From Hamadaea tsunoensis DSM 44101 (lineage in GTDB: Bacteria > Actinomycetota > Actinomycetes > Mycobacteriales > Micromonosporaceae), in contig NZ_AUAX01000008.1 in assembly GCF_000428945.1 (NCBI RefSeq), positions 124,001-188,000 on the forward strand: a DNA stretch of 64,000 nucleotides, read 5' to 3'. Positions 55,527-63,959 of the stretch are shown one piece after another (the stretch's first letter is position 1; each line of letters starts with the position of its first letter). Made by a program: the position numbers and the translations under genes. The notes under the pieces are model-generated. The model searched no databases. It was not told the DNA's origin and saw nothing but the letters and a program-made list of their open reading frames with translations.

Positions 55527-56523
55527 CCGCGTACGCGTCGATCTCGGCCAGGATCGCCGACTTGGCGGCGTCGGACGCGAACGACTGGCGTACGCCGGCG
55601 CGGGCCAGGTCCGCCACGCCGGACTCGTCGAGGCCGAGCAGGCGGGCGGCGACGGCGTACTCGTCGCCGAGGGTCGTGGAGAACATGGGCGGGTCGTCGG
55701 TGTTGATGCTGACCGGTACGCCGGCCGCGACGATCTGCGGCAGCGGGTGCTCGTCCAGCGAGGCGACCGCGCGGGTGCACACATTGGACGTCGGGCAGAT
55801 CTCCAGCGGGATCTGGTGCTCCGCCAGGTGTTCCAGCAGCGCCGGATCCTGCGCCGCCCGGATGCCGTGGCCGATGCGCTCGGCGCCGAGCAGGCGTACG
55901 GCGTCCCAGACCGCCTGGGCGTCGGTGGTCTCCCCGGCATGCGGGTTGCTGTGCAGGCCGGCCGCCCGGGCCTGGTCGAAGTATCGCTGGTAGGGCGCGC
56001 GGGGGCCGTCCGGTCCGCCGAGGCCGAAGCTGATCAGGCCGTCCGGCCGCTGCTCCAGCGCGATCGCCAGGGTGCCCTGGCCGGCACCCATCCCCTCGGC
56101 CTCGCTCGGGATGTCGAAGCACCAGTTCAGGGTCAGGTTCAGGTCGCGGGCGGCGGCCGCGCGGGCGTCCTCGATCGCCTCGCAGAAGGCCTCGGCCGGG
56201 ATGCCCCGCTTCACGCTCGACCAGGGGGTCACGGTCAGCTCGGCGTAGCGGACGTTCTGGGCGGCCAGATCCTGCGCGACGCCCCAGGTCAGCGTACGCA
56301 CGTCCGCGGCGTCGCGGATCAGGTCGACGACGCTCAGGTAGACCTGGATGAAGTGCCCGAAGTCGGTGAAGCTGAAGTACTCCGCGAGCTTGTCCGGGTC
56401 GGCCGGGACCGGCGAGGTGCCCTCGTGCCGGGCGGCGAGCCGGGCGACCGTCTGGGGCGAGGCCGAACCGACATGGTGCACGTGCAGCTCTGCCTTGGGC
56501 AGGCCGGCGATGAACTCCCGCAT
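55516..56523 (-). CDS. add: Adenosine deaminase family hydrolase
   Basis: A protein of 335 residues with a TIM-barrel metal hydrolase layout. It has a metal motif LPKAELHVHHVGSASPQT (His pair, about residues 13-15), the metal/catalytic HAGETTDAQAVW, IGHGIRAAQD, and a final Asp pair in SINTDDPPMFST. It deaminates adenosine or a related purine base. The HVHHVG segment differs from the common HLHLDG, so the substrate could be another adenine compound. The start at 56523 (MREFIAGLPKAEL) is favoured over the longer frame to 56574. Its stop overlaps the sigma start. Confidence 0.87.
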   Translation of the reverse strand: MREFIAGLPKAELHVHHVGSASPQTVARLAARHEGTSPVPADPDKLAEYFSFTDFGHFIQVYLSVVDLIRDAADVRTLTWGVAQDLAAQNVRYAELTVTPWSSVKRGIPAEAFCEAIEDARAAAARDLNLTLNWCFDIPSEAEGMGAGQGTLAIALEQRPDGLISFGLGGPDGPRAPYQRYFDQARAAGLHSNPHAGETTDAQAVWDAVRLLGAERIGHGIRAAQDPALLEHLAEHQIPLEICPTSNVCTRAVASLDEHPLPQIVAAGVPVSINTDDPPMFSTTLGDEYAVAARLLGLDESGVADLARAGVRQSFASDAAKSAILAEIDAYAGGR

Positions 56524-56694
56524 GAGGCGATCATATGCGGACCCCCGGACACCGCTCAGGCGCACGTCGCACACCGTGTACGCCGCCCGCTCCGCCCCGG
56601 TTTACGACGACCGCCACCGCCCTTATCGTCGTTGTCAGGGACGAAAAGGCCGTCCCCGGGTAACAGCCCACGAGTAACGGGGAGGTGCGCCCCT
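56524..56694. promoter_or_regulatory. Divergent gap between add and the small ORF
   Basis: ACGACGA at about 56604-56610 pairs with TCGTCGT at about 56628-56634, an inverted repeat in the middle of the divergent region that could be an operator or a hairpin. GGGGAGG at 56678-56684 is the likely ribosome site of the small ORF. Nothing else is seen. Confidence 0.4.
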
Positions 56695-56790
56695 ATGACC
56701 GTACAGGAGCAGTCGCCACAGGATCAGTCCAAGCAGGAACGGATCGACCGGATCGAGAAGATCGAGATGTCCGCCGACGCGGTCTTCTGA
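56695..56790 (+). CDS. Small ORF of 31 codons, charged peptide
   Basis: The ATG follows GGGGAGG with a 10-base spacing. The peptide (MTVQEQSPQDQSKQERIDRI at its start, ending KIEMSADAVF) is rich in Gln, Glu, Asp, Lys and Arg with a helical-looking middle and a short hydrophobic end. It has no Cys, no Trp and no signal sequence. A strong hairpin 45 bases after the stop would end its transcript. A charged leader with a small tail resembles the shape of some modified-peptide precursors, but there is no maturation enzyme beside it except the converging PaaK-like adenylate-forming gene. Treat as a probable small gene of unknown role. Confidence 0.5.
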   Translation: MTVQEQSPQDQSKQERIDRIEKIEMSADAVF

Positions 56791-56835
56791 CACCGTTCGT
56801 TCCCCGACGAAGTCCCGGCTTCTGACGACCCCTCC

Positions 56836-56867
56836 TGAGCGGTGTCGCGCGGACGCGGCACCGCTCA
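56836..56867. terminator. Bidirectional terminator hairpin between the small ORF and PaaK-like gene
   Basis: TGAGCGGTGTCGCG at 56836-56849 pairs with CGCGGCACCGCTCA at 56854-56867 (one G-T-type mismatch). The right arm contains the stop codon of the PaaK-like gene. No T tract is visible on either side, so strength is uncertain, but the position between converging genes fits. Confidence 0.65.
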
Positions 56868-58238
56868 GCCCGAAGCACCCTCAGGCTCGTCCACCAGCGA
56901 ATCGTCCACCAGGGAGATGAACTCCTCCATCTTCCGGGCGCCCCGCCGGACGAACGCGCCGTCGGCCCGAAGCTCCACGCGTACTCCCGGATCGAGGGCG
57001 TGGACCGCGGCCGCGGCCTGATCGCGGGCCTTCTCCAGCGCGGCGGCCGTGGTCTGCGGCAGCGGCGCCACGATCAGCTCGACGAGGTCCGGCCGGCGCT
57101 GGATGATCTGGTAGCGGGCGAGCGGCACGGCGAGCAGCGGCAGCGCGAGCGCGCGGACGCCCAGCAGGATCCCGCCGGCCAGCCGCAGCCGTCCGGGCTC
57201 GCGCCCGGCGACCAGGCGCAACGCGCGGTGCGGGCGCCCGCAGGCACAGGGCTCGGCGCTGAGCGCGCCGAGATCCCCGGTGCGGTAGCGCAGCAGGGGT
57301 TGCGCGCGGTTGATCAGGTTGGTGACCACGATCTCCCCGATGCCGCCGCCGGGCACCGGCGCGCCGGCCTCGTCCAGCACCTCGACCCAGAGCCGCTCCC
57401 CCTCGATGTGGTACGCGCCGCGGGCGCACTGGGCGGCGATCGTGCCGACCTCGCCCATCCCGTACGAGTCGCGGACGGGTGCCTCGAAGAAGGCGGCCAG
57501 CCGCTCGGCGGCCGCGGGCGTGAGCCGTTCGCCCCAGGTGGAGACGATCCCGGGGGCGGGGAAACCGCGGCCGCCGTGCGCGGTGAGCAGGTCGGCGAGC
57601 TCGAGGCAGCGGGTGGCGTGGCCGACGATCGCCTGCGGCCGGTAGCCGCGGACGCGGTCGACGACGTCCACCCAGTACGCCTCGTCGCCCACCGCCCCGA
57701 ACTCGGCGATCCGCGACAGCCCGTACGCGGGCGCGGTGTACTCGAACCACCGGTCGAGGGCCGAGTGGAACGGGTACAGGACGCGCCGGTCGAGCGGCAG
57801 GCCGTGGTCGTGCGTACGCACCATCCCCAGCGCGTACGCGTGGGCGAGATGCTCGAAGTCGTGCACGATCCGCAGCGGTTCGCCGGTGGTGCCCGAGGTC
57901 TGCACGGAACGGCAGCGGTCCGGGTCGATGCCGTCGTCGCAGTGGTCGGCGAACCCGGCCCGCAGGTCGGCCTTGGCGACGGTGGGCAGCGCGGCGAGGG
58001 CCGCCCAGGGATCGCCGGGATCCCCCACCCGCCCCCGGTACGCCGGGACGGCGGCCGCGACGTGCGTCAGCATCGCCCGCAACCGTCCCGTCTGGAGTTC
58101 CCGGAGCGACGCGGCGGTCTCGTCGCGGCGGCGGTACTCCTGGTAACGGGCGTAGATCTCCGGGAAGAGGTGCGCCTGGAAGATCATCTCGCCGCGGTAG
58201 ACGCGGATGCGCTCCTCGACCGCGGCCCTCTCCGGCAC
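56865..58238 (-). CDS. PaaK-like adenylate-forming enzyme (phenylacetate-CoA ligase family)
   Basis: A protein of 457 residues of the PaaK branch of ANL enzymes. It has the AMP/phosphate loop SVQTSGTTGEPLRI (about residues 111-124), YGMGEVG for the adenine site, LLRYRTGDLG, and a zinc-type CACGRPH segment. The N-terminal region (RYQEYRRRDETAASLRELQT) is usual for the family. It activates a carboxylic acid as its adenylate, then usually passes it to CoA. The substrate is unknown. There are no phenylacetate catabolic genes nearby. The start is GTG with no strong ribosome site. Confidence 0.83.
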   Translation of the reverse strand: MPERAAVEERIRVYRGEMIFQAHLFPEIYARYQEYRRRDETAASLRELQTGRLRAMLTHVAAAVPAYRGRVGDPGDPWAALAALPTVAKADLRAGFADHCDDGIDPDRCRSVQTSGTTGEPLRIVHDFEHLAHAYALGMVRTHDHGLPLDRRVLYPFHSALDRWFEYTAPAYGLSRIAEFGAVGDEAYWVDVVDRVRGYRPQAIVGHATRCLELADLLTAHGGRGFPAPGIVSTWGERLTPAAAERLAAFFEAPVRDSYGMGEVGTIAAQCARGAYHIEGERLWVEVLDEAGAPVPGGGIGEIVVTNLINRAQPLLRYRTGDLGALSAEPCACGRPHRALRLVAGREPGRLRLAGGILLGVRALALPLLAVPLARYQIIQRRPDLVELIVAPLPQTTAAALEKARDQAAAAVHALDPGVRVELRADGAFVRRGARKMEEFISLVDDSLVDEPEGASG

Positions 58239-58316
58239 GGTGTCACAGTAGTCGCCGCCGCCGGGCGTGGGCCATGGCGGCGGCGGTCATTCACCCGCCC
58301 TCGTTACAGGCTCTCG

Positions 58317-59099
58317 CTACAGGCCCTTGCGGCCGACGACGAAGATCCGGCGGAACGGGAAGATCACCACTCCGCTCTCCACCGGGTACGCCTTCTCCAG
58401 CTTCCCGGTCAGCTGTTCCCGGTAGGCCTGCCAGAGTCCGGGGTCCCCGCCGAGCGCCGCCTTGACCGGCCGCAGCGCGGTGCCCTCCATCCATCGCAGG
58501 ACCGGGTGCACGTCGTCGGCGGCCGGCAGCTGGTGCAGATAGGTCGTCTCCCAGACATCTCCCGCCAGCCCGTACGCGAGGAGGTCGCGCGCGTACTCGG
58601 CCGGTTCGGCGACGGGGATGTCGTCCCGGACGGCCGGGCCGAGCCGCGGCCGCCACTCCGGCGACTCGTTGAGCTCCCGCGCGAGCAGATGCGACGACCC
58701 CGAGAAGTTCCCCGGCACCTGGTACGCGATCCACCCGCCCGGCTTCAGCGCGGCGGCCCAGCGGGCGAGGAGGTCCCGATGGCCGGGCACCCATTGCAGG
58801 ACCGCGTTGGACACGATCACGTCGACGTCCGGGTCCGGCGTCCAGTCGAGCACGTCGGCCACGGCGAAGTCCACATCGGACCCGAGCTCGCGGGCGGCGG
58901 CGATCATCTCGGCGGACGAGTCGAACCCCGAGATCCGGGCGGCCGGCCAGCGCCGGGCCAGGGTGGCGGTCAGCGTGCCGGGACCGCAGCCGGCGTCGAC
59001 GACACGGGCGGGGCGTTCGGCGTACACCCGGCCGATCAGGTCGAAGAAGGGACGGGAGCGCTCGTCGCCGTAACGCTGGTAGACCTGGGGGTCCCACAT
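58317..59099 (-). CDS. tam: Trans-aconitate 2-methyltransferase-like SAM enzyme
   Basis: A protein of 260 residues. The N-terminus MWDPQVYQRYGDERSRPFFD is typical of Tam. SAM motif I is VVDAGCGPGTLTATLARRWP (about residues 34-53), followed by GFDSSAEMIAAAREL, VIVSNAVLQWVPGHR and GWIAYQVPGNFSGSSH. Tam methylates trans-aconitate that leaks from the citrate cycle. The start at 59099 is chosen because GGAGGA lies eight bases upstream; the nearby ATG at 59105 is too close to it. It stands 78 bases upstream of the PaaK-like gene on the same strand. Confidence 0.87.
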   Translation of the reverse strand: MWDPQVYQRYGDERSRPFFDLIGRVYAERPARVVDAGCGPGTLTATLARRWPAARISGFDSSAEMIAAARELGSDVDFAVADVLDWTPDPDVDVIVSNAVLQWVPGHRDLLARWAAALKPGGWIAYQVPGNFSGSSHLLARELNESPEWRPRLGPAVRDDIPVAEPAEYARDLLAYGLAGDVWETTYLHQLPAADDVHPVLRWMEGTALRPVKAALGGDPGLWQAYREQLTGKLEKAYPVESGVVIFPFRRIFVVGRKGL

Positions 59100-59268
59100 G
59101 ATCATTTCCTCCCGGTTCAACAAACCGTACGTACGTCTTGTTTCTATCACGCCATCGTACGCCCGCGCCAGGGGCGTGGGAGCGTTCCCGGGTTTAACAG
59201 GCTGGTCAAGGTCCATTTTCCGAACCGTTACATTCGTGATCTCCCGATAGCGCTGGACAGGACCGGCC

Positions 59269-59280
59269 GCAAGCGCTTAC
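59269..59280. promoter_or_regulatory. LacI-type operator upstream of the sugar ABC operon
   Basis: GCAAGCGCTTAC centres on the perfect palindrome AAGCGCTT (59271-59278), the kind of site bound by LacI-family repressors with a central CG. It lies ~110 bases upstream of the solute-binding protein start. A second weak GATAGCGCTGG sequence lies at 59247-59257. The LacI gene at 62943 is the likely partner. The rest of the 291-base gap shows no gene. Confidence 0.65.
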
Positions 59281-59390
59281 ATGGTCTTGACCGCACCTTC
59301 GTTCGGGCATCGGATCGCAGGTCGTCCCGCGGTCGTACTGGGTTTGACCGACCTGCGAGTCAGTCCGCCCTGGCAAGGAGGACAACGCAC

Positions 59391-60755
59391 ATGCATATTT
59401 CCGCACGCCGCCGGGCGCTCGCGCTCTTCGCGCCGGCAGCCGCGCTGGCCCTCGTGGCCGCGTGTTCCAACACGCCGAGCAGCAACTCGGCAAGCCCCGT
59501 CCCGACGCTGACCGGTGACTGCGCCAAGTACCAGGCGTACGCCGGCCACGCGGGCACCAAGGTCACGATGTTCGCGTCGATCATCAGCCCGGAGTCGGAC
59601 TCGCTCCAGAAGTCGTGGGACGAGTTCAGCAAGTGCACCGGGATCTCGATTGCCTACGAAGGCTCGAACGACTTCGAGTCGCAGCTGCCGGTCCGCGTCA
59701 GCGGCGGCAACCCGCCGGACCTCGCGGTCATCCCGCAGCCCGGCCTGCTCCAGCAGATGGTGAAGACCGGCAAGGTGGCGAAGCCGTCGGCGGAGACCGT
59801 GGCGAACGTCGACAAGTACTGGAACAAGGCCTGGAAGCAGTACGGCACCGTCAACGACACCTTCTACGCCGCGCCGATGAGCGCGAACATGAAGTCGCTG
59901 GTGTGGTACTCGCCGAAGGCGTTCACCGCCGCCGGCTACCAGGTGCCCACCACGTGGGCCGACATGATGTCGCTCAGCGACAAGATCGCGGCCAAGGGCG
60001 GGGGCGTCAAGCCCTGGTGCGGCGGCATCGGATCCGGCACCGCGACGGGCTGGCCGGCGACCGACTGGCTGGAGCAGGTCGTGCTCCGCGAGAACGGCGG
60101 CCAGGTCTACGACGACTGGGTGGCGCACAAGGTCAAGTTCAGCGACGCCCCGATCACCGGGTCGATGCAGACCATGCAGAACTGGATGCTCAACCCGAAG
60201 TACGTCAACGGCGGCTTCGGTGACGTCAAGTCGATCGCGACGACGACGTTCCAGGACGCCGGCAAGCCGATCCTGACCGGCAAGTGCTACATGCTGCAGC
60301 AGGCGTCCTTCTACGGCGCACAGTGGCCGAAGGGCACCAAGGTGGCCGAGGACGGCGACGTCTTCGCGTTCTACCTGCCGGCCATCAAGAGCGACGTCAC
60401 CACCCCGGTCATCGGCGGCGGCGAGTTCGTGACCGCGTTCTCGAACCGTCCCGAGGTTCAGGCCGTGCAGAACTACCTGTCCACCCCCGAGTGGGCGACC
60501 AGCCGGATCAAGGTCGCGACGGGCTGGGTCTCCGCCAACAACGGCGCCGACCAGAGCGCGTACACCGACCCGATCGACAAGCTGTCGGCGAAGTACCTGA
60601 CCGACTCCAGCGCGACCTTCCGGTTCGACGCCTCCGACCTGATGCCGGCCGCGGTCGGCGCGGGCGAGGAGTGGAAGCAGATGACCGCGTGGTTCGCCGA
60701 GGGCAAGTCGATCACCGACGTGACCAAGGCGATCGACCAGGCCTGGCCGAACTGA
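59391..60755 (+). CDS. ABC sugar importer, solute-binding lipoprotein (alpha-glucoside type)
   Basis: A protein of 454 residues. It has a lipoprotein signal (HISARRRALALFAPAAALAL then VAAC) with Cys 25 as the lipidation site, a Ser/Asn/Pro linker, then a family 1 extracellular binding domain with VTMFASIISPESDSLQKSWD, GGNPPDLAVIPQPG and ATGWPATDWLEQVVLRENGG. Relatives serve alpha-glucosides such as trehalose, sucrose or maltose. The sugar is not certain. AAGGAGG ten bases before the ATG fixes the start. The two permease genes follow. No ATPase is present, as usual where a shared MsiK/MalK-type ATPase is used. Confidence 0.9.
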   Translation: MHISARRRALALFAPAAALALVAACSNTPSSNSASPVPTLTGDCAKYQAYAGHAGTKVTMFASIISPESDSLQKSWDEFSKCTGISIAYEGSNDFESQLPVRVSGGNPPDLAVIPQPGLLQQMVKTGKVAKPSAETVANVDKYWNKAWKQYGTVNDTFYAAPMSANMKSLVWYSPKAFTAAGYQVPTTWADMMSLSDKIAAKGGGVKPWCGGIGSGTATGWPATDWLEQVVLRENGGQVYDDWVAHKVKFSDAPITGSMQTMQNWMLNPKYVNGGFGDVKSIATTTFQDAGKPILTGKCYMLQQASFYGAQWPKGTKVAEDGDVFAFYLPAIKSDVTTPVIGGGEFVTAFSNRPEVQAVQNYLSTPEWATSRIKVATGWVSANNGADQSAYTDPIDKLSAKYLTDSSATFRFDASDLMPAAVGAGEEWKQMTAWFAEGKSITDVTKAIDQAWPN

Positions 60756-60781
60756 CCAGCCGCCTGATGTGATCTGATTCG

Positions 60782-60810
60782 CCGCGGCCCGGCCCCGCCG
60801 GGCCGCGGCA
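60782..60810 (+). terminator. Strong GC hairpin between the binding protein and permeases
   Basis: GCCGCGGCCCGGC at 60782-60794 pairs perfectly with GCCGGGCCGCGGC at 60798-60810, followed by ATTTCCCTC. It lies 26 bases after the binding-protein stop in a 119-base gap. Such hairpins usually reduce read-through so that more binding protein than permease is made. Confidence 0.65.
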
Positions 60811-60874
60811 TTTCCCTCATGAGAAGTTCGACTCCCCTCACCCGGCGCCGTGGCCGACAAGGAGGTACGGTCTG

Positions 60875-61882
60875 ATGCCCGGCATCCACACCATGTTCGA
60901 AGCCTCCACGCTGTCCGACGCGGTGACGAAACTGCTCAACACGTTCGGCGCGGTCGCTGGTTTCCTCGCGATCCTGCTGATCGTCTTCTACGCGGCGGGC
61001 CGCGCGACCGGCAAGATCTCCCGCCCGCTGACCATCCTGGTCTTCCTCGGCCCGGCGGTGCTGCTGATCCTGATCGGCCTGATCATCCCCGCCGCCCGCA
61101 CGATCTGGCTGAGCACGAAGAGCGACGACAGTACGCGCTTCCTCGGCGCCAAGAACTACACGTGGGCGTTCACCTCCGACTCGATCCACCAGGTGCTGCT
61201 GAACACGCTGCTCTGGATCATCGTGGCGCCGATCGTGACCACCGCGCTGGGCCTGTGCATCGCGCTGCTGGTCGACCGGCTGAAGAACGAGGCGGTCTAC
61301 AAGTCGCTGATCTTCATGCCGATGGCGATCTCGTTCGTCGGCGCGAGCATCATCTGGCGCTTCATCTACGAGACCCGCGACTCCAGCCAGCCGCAGATCG
61401 GCCTGCTCAGCCAGACCGTCATGGCGCTGGGCTGGAAGCACCCGCCGAACTGGATCCTCAGCCACCCGCTGAACAACTTCCTGCTCATGGTGATCATGAT
61501 CTGGGTCCAGACGGGCTTCGCGATGGTCGTGCTGTCGGCCGCCATCAAGGCGATCCCGGCGGAGATCATCGAGGCGGCGAAGGTCGACGGCGCGCGCGGC
61601 GGCAACCTGTTCTTCCGCGTGACGGTGCCGATGATCCGCAACACCCTGATCGTCGTCCTGACCACGGTCATGATCACGACGCTCAAGGTGTTCGACATCG
61701 TCCGCACGATGACCGGCGGCAACTTCGGTACGCAGATCCTCGCCAACGAGATGTACTCGCAGTCGTTCGTGCAGTTCAACATCGGCCGGGGCAGCGCGCT
61801 CGCGGTGATCCTGTTCGTCGCGGTCCTGCCGCTCGTCGGCTACAACATCGTCCAGCTGCGGAAGGAGCGTGGAAACCGATGA
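60875..61882 (+). CDS. ABC sugar importer permease (AglF-like)
   Basis: A protein of 335 residues with about eight hydrophobic segments. The first part is longer than the minimal MalF unit and includes GAVAGFLAILLIVFYAAGRA. The transmembrane coupling EAA-loop motif appears as EIIEAAKVDGARGGNLFFRV. Together with the next gene it forms the membrane channel for the sugar carried by the lipoprotein. Its TGA overlaps the start of the second permease (ATGA). The conserved MTGGNFGTQILANEMYSQSF block is typical of the alpha-glucoside group. Confidence 0.9.
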   Translation: MPGIHTMFEASTLSDAVTKLLNTFGAVAGFLAILLIVFYAAGRATGKISRPLTILVFLGPAVLLILIGLIIPAARTIWLSTKSDDSTRFLGAKNYTWAFTSDSIHQVLLNTLLWIIVAPIVTTALGLCIALLVDRLKNEAVYKSLIFMPMAISFVGASIIWRFIYETRDSSQPQIGLLSQTVMALGWKHPPNWILSHPLNNFLLMVIMIWVQTGFAMVVLSAAIKAIPAEIIEAAKVDGARGGNLFFRVTVPMIRNTLIVVLTTVMITTLKVFDIVRTMTGGNFGTQILANEMYSQSFVQFNIGRGSALAVILFVAVLPLVGYNIVQLRKERGNR

Positions 61883-62835
61883 CCACCGTCGAGGAGCCCA
61901 CGGCCGCCCCGGACCCGGCGCAGCCCGCCACCAGCTCCGGCAAGGTACGCAAGGCGTTCTCCAGCCCGCTCGCGTCGATCTTCATGATCGTCGTGACCGT
62001 GTTGTGGACGATCCCGACGATCGGCCTGCTCGTCACGTCCGTACGCCCGGCCGGCGACGTCGCGCTGACCGGCTGGTGGACGGTCTTCACGCACCCGTCC
62101 TTCACCCTCGAGAACTACCACAAGGTGCTGTTCGAGAGCAGCTTCGGGTCGAGCGGCGGCATGCTGCCCTACCTGGTGAACTCGCTGGCGATCGCCATCC
62201 CGGCGACCATCTTCCCGCTGGCCCTGGCCTCGATGGCCGCGTACGCGCTGGCGTGGGTGCGGTTCAAGGGCAGCGACACGATCTTCTTCGCGATCTTCGC
62301 GCTGCAGATCGTGCCGTTGCAGATGGCGCTCATCCCGCTGCTGCAGCTGTTCAACGGCGGCGCGCACATCGGCAGCGTCACCATCATCCCGGCGCCGAAT
62401 CTCGGCGGCACCTACGTGCCGGTGTGGCTCGCGCACACGATGTTCGCGATGCCGCTGGCGATCTTCCTGCTGCACAACTTCATCGCCCAGCTGCCCCGGG
62501 ACGTCATGGAGGCGGCACAGGTCGACGGGGCCAGCCACTTCAAGATCTTCCGGACCATCGTGCTGCCGCTGGCGGCGCCGGCGCTGGCCTCGTTCGCGAT
62601 CTTCCAGTTCCTGTGGACCTGGAACGACCTGCTCGTGGCGCTGACCTTCGTCGGCGGCACGGCGGACGTGGCCCCGCTGACCGTACGCCTGTCGCAGATG
62701 GCGGGCTCGTTCGGCCGCAGCTGGGAGGTGGTGACAGCGGGCGCGTTCATCTCGATCGTCGTCCCGCTGATCGTCTTCTTCTCGCTGCAGCGGTACTTCG
62801 TCCGCGGCCTGCTGGCCGGGTCGGTCAAGGGCTGA
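61879..62835 (+). CDS. ABC sugar importer permease (AglG/MalG-like)
   Basis: A protein of 318 residues with six predicted helices. The EAA-loop motif is MEAAQVDGASHFKIFRTIVL, at the usual distance from the C-terminus. An N-terminal Ala/Pro/Thr-rich cytoplasmic tail of about 25 residues comes before helix 1 (ASIFMIVVTVLWTIPTIGLL). It pairs with the upstream permease. GAAGGAG lies 13-16 bases upstream and the ATG overlaps the previous stop. Confidence 0.9.
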   Translation: MTTVEEPTAAPDPAQPATSSGKVRKAFSSPLASIFMIVVTVLWTIPTIGLLVTSVRPAGDVALTGWWTVFTHPSFTLENYHKVLFESSFGSSGGMLPYLVNSLAIAIPATIFPLALASMAAYALAWVRFKGSDTIFFAIFALQIVPLQMALIPLLQLFNGGAHIGSVTIIPAPNLGGTYVPVWLAHTMFAMPLAIFLLHNFIAQLPRDVMEAAQVDGASHFKIFRTIVLPLAAPALASFAIFQFLWTWNDLLVALTFVGGTADVAPLTVRLSQMAGSFGRSWEVVTAGAFISIVVPLIVFFSLQRYFVRGLLAGSVKG

Positions 62836-62942
62836 CCGTGTTCGCGGGGCCGGACCGCACCCGGTCGGTCCGGCCGCGCGAACCGTCAGGGCCCGTCTCG
62901 CGGATCATTCGTGGTCCGGGCGAGCGGCCCTAGGGAGGCACC

Positions 62943-63959
62943 ATGGCGAAGATCGACGATGTGGCCCGGCTCGCCGGCGTCTCGACGGCGACCGTCTCCC
63001 GGGCCCTGCGCGGCCTGCCGATGGTCTCCGAGGAGACCCGCCAGCGCGTGGCGGCCGCCGCCACCACACTCGGATATGTCGCGTCGCCCAACGCGTCCCG
63101 GCTGGCCGGCGGCCGCACGGGCAACGTCGGGCTGGTCGTACCCCGGATCACGCGCTGGTTCTTCGCGACCGTCGTCGAGGCGGCCGAGGAGACCCTGCAC
63201 CATGCCGGCTGGGACCTGCTGCTGTACAACCTGGGCGGGCGCGAGCAGGCCCGGCGCGACCTGTTCAGCGGGTACGCCCTGCACAAACGCGTGGACGCCG
63301 TCATGCTCGTCGCCACCCCGCTCACGCCCGACGACTGCGACGCGGTCGTGCGGCTCGGCGTACCGGGGGTGACGGTCAGTTCGGGCACACCTGTCGCGGG
63401 CTGGCCGAGCATCCGGATCGACGACGTCGGCGCGGCGCGTACGGCCATGCGGCACCTGCTCGACCTCGGCCACCGCCGGATCGCCCACATCTCCGGCGAC
63501 CCGAGCAGCGAGCTGGCCTTCACCACCCACCTCGACCGCCGCCGCGGCTACGAGCAGGCCCTGCAGCGCGCCGGCCTGCCGGTCGACCCCACCCTCGTCA
63601 TCGACGCCGACTTCACGGTGCTCGGCGGCGAGGCCGCCACCGTCGAACTGCTGCGCCAGGACGATCCGCCCACCGCGATCTTCGCCGCCTGCGACGAGAT
63701 GGCCTTCGGCGCCATCCGCGCGCTGCGGGCGGAGGGGTTGCGCGTACCGGACGACGTGAGCGTCATCGGCATCGACGACCACGACCTCGCCGCGGCACTC
63801 GGGCTGTCCACCGTCGCCCAGCCCGCCGCCGAGCAGGGCAACCGGGCGGCCCTGACGCTCGTGGCCCAACTGCTCGCCGGGCCACAGGAGCTCAGCCGCG
63901 CCGAGATCCTCCAAACCCGCCTCGTCGTACGCGAATCCACCGCCCCACCCCGCCCGTGA
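62943..63959 (+). CDS. LacI-family repressor of the sugar ABC operon
   Basis: A protein of 338 residues. The N-terminal HTH is KIDDVARLAGVSTATVSRAL, with the hinge GYVASPNASRLAGGRTG and a periplasmic-binding-protein-like sensor (RIAHISGDPSSELAF, IFAACDEMAFGAIRALRAEG, VSVIGIDDHDLAAALGLSTV). It would release its operator when its sugar binds. It is last in the order binding protein, permease, permease, regulator, 107 bases after the second permease. The AAGCGCTT site upstream of the operon is the obvious target. The final 41 bases of the window hold nothing recognisable. Confidence 0.92.
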   Translation: MAKIDDVARLAGVSTATVSRALRGLPMVSEETRQRVAAAATTLGYVASPNASRLAGGRTGNVGLVVPRITRWFFATVVEAAEETLHHAGWDLLLYNLGGREQARRDLFSGYALHKRVDAVMLVATPLTPDDCDAVVRLGVPGVTVSSGTPVAGWPSIRIDDVGAARTAMRHLLDLGHRRIAHISGDPSSELAFTTHLDRRRGYEQALQRAGLPVDPTLVIDADFTVLGGEAATVELLRQDDPPTAIFAACDEMAFGAIRALRAEGLRVPDDVSVIGIDDHDLAAALGLSTVAQPAAEQGNRAALTLVAQLLAGPQELSRAEILQTRLVVRESTAPPRP

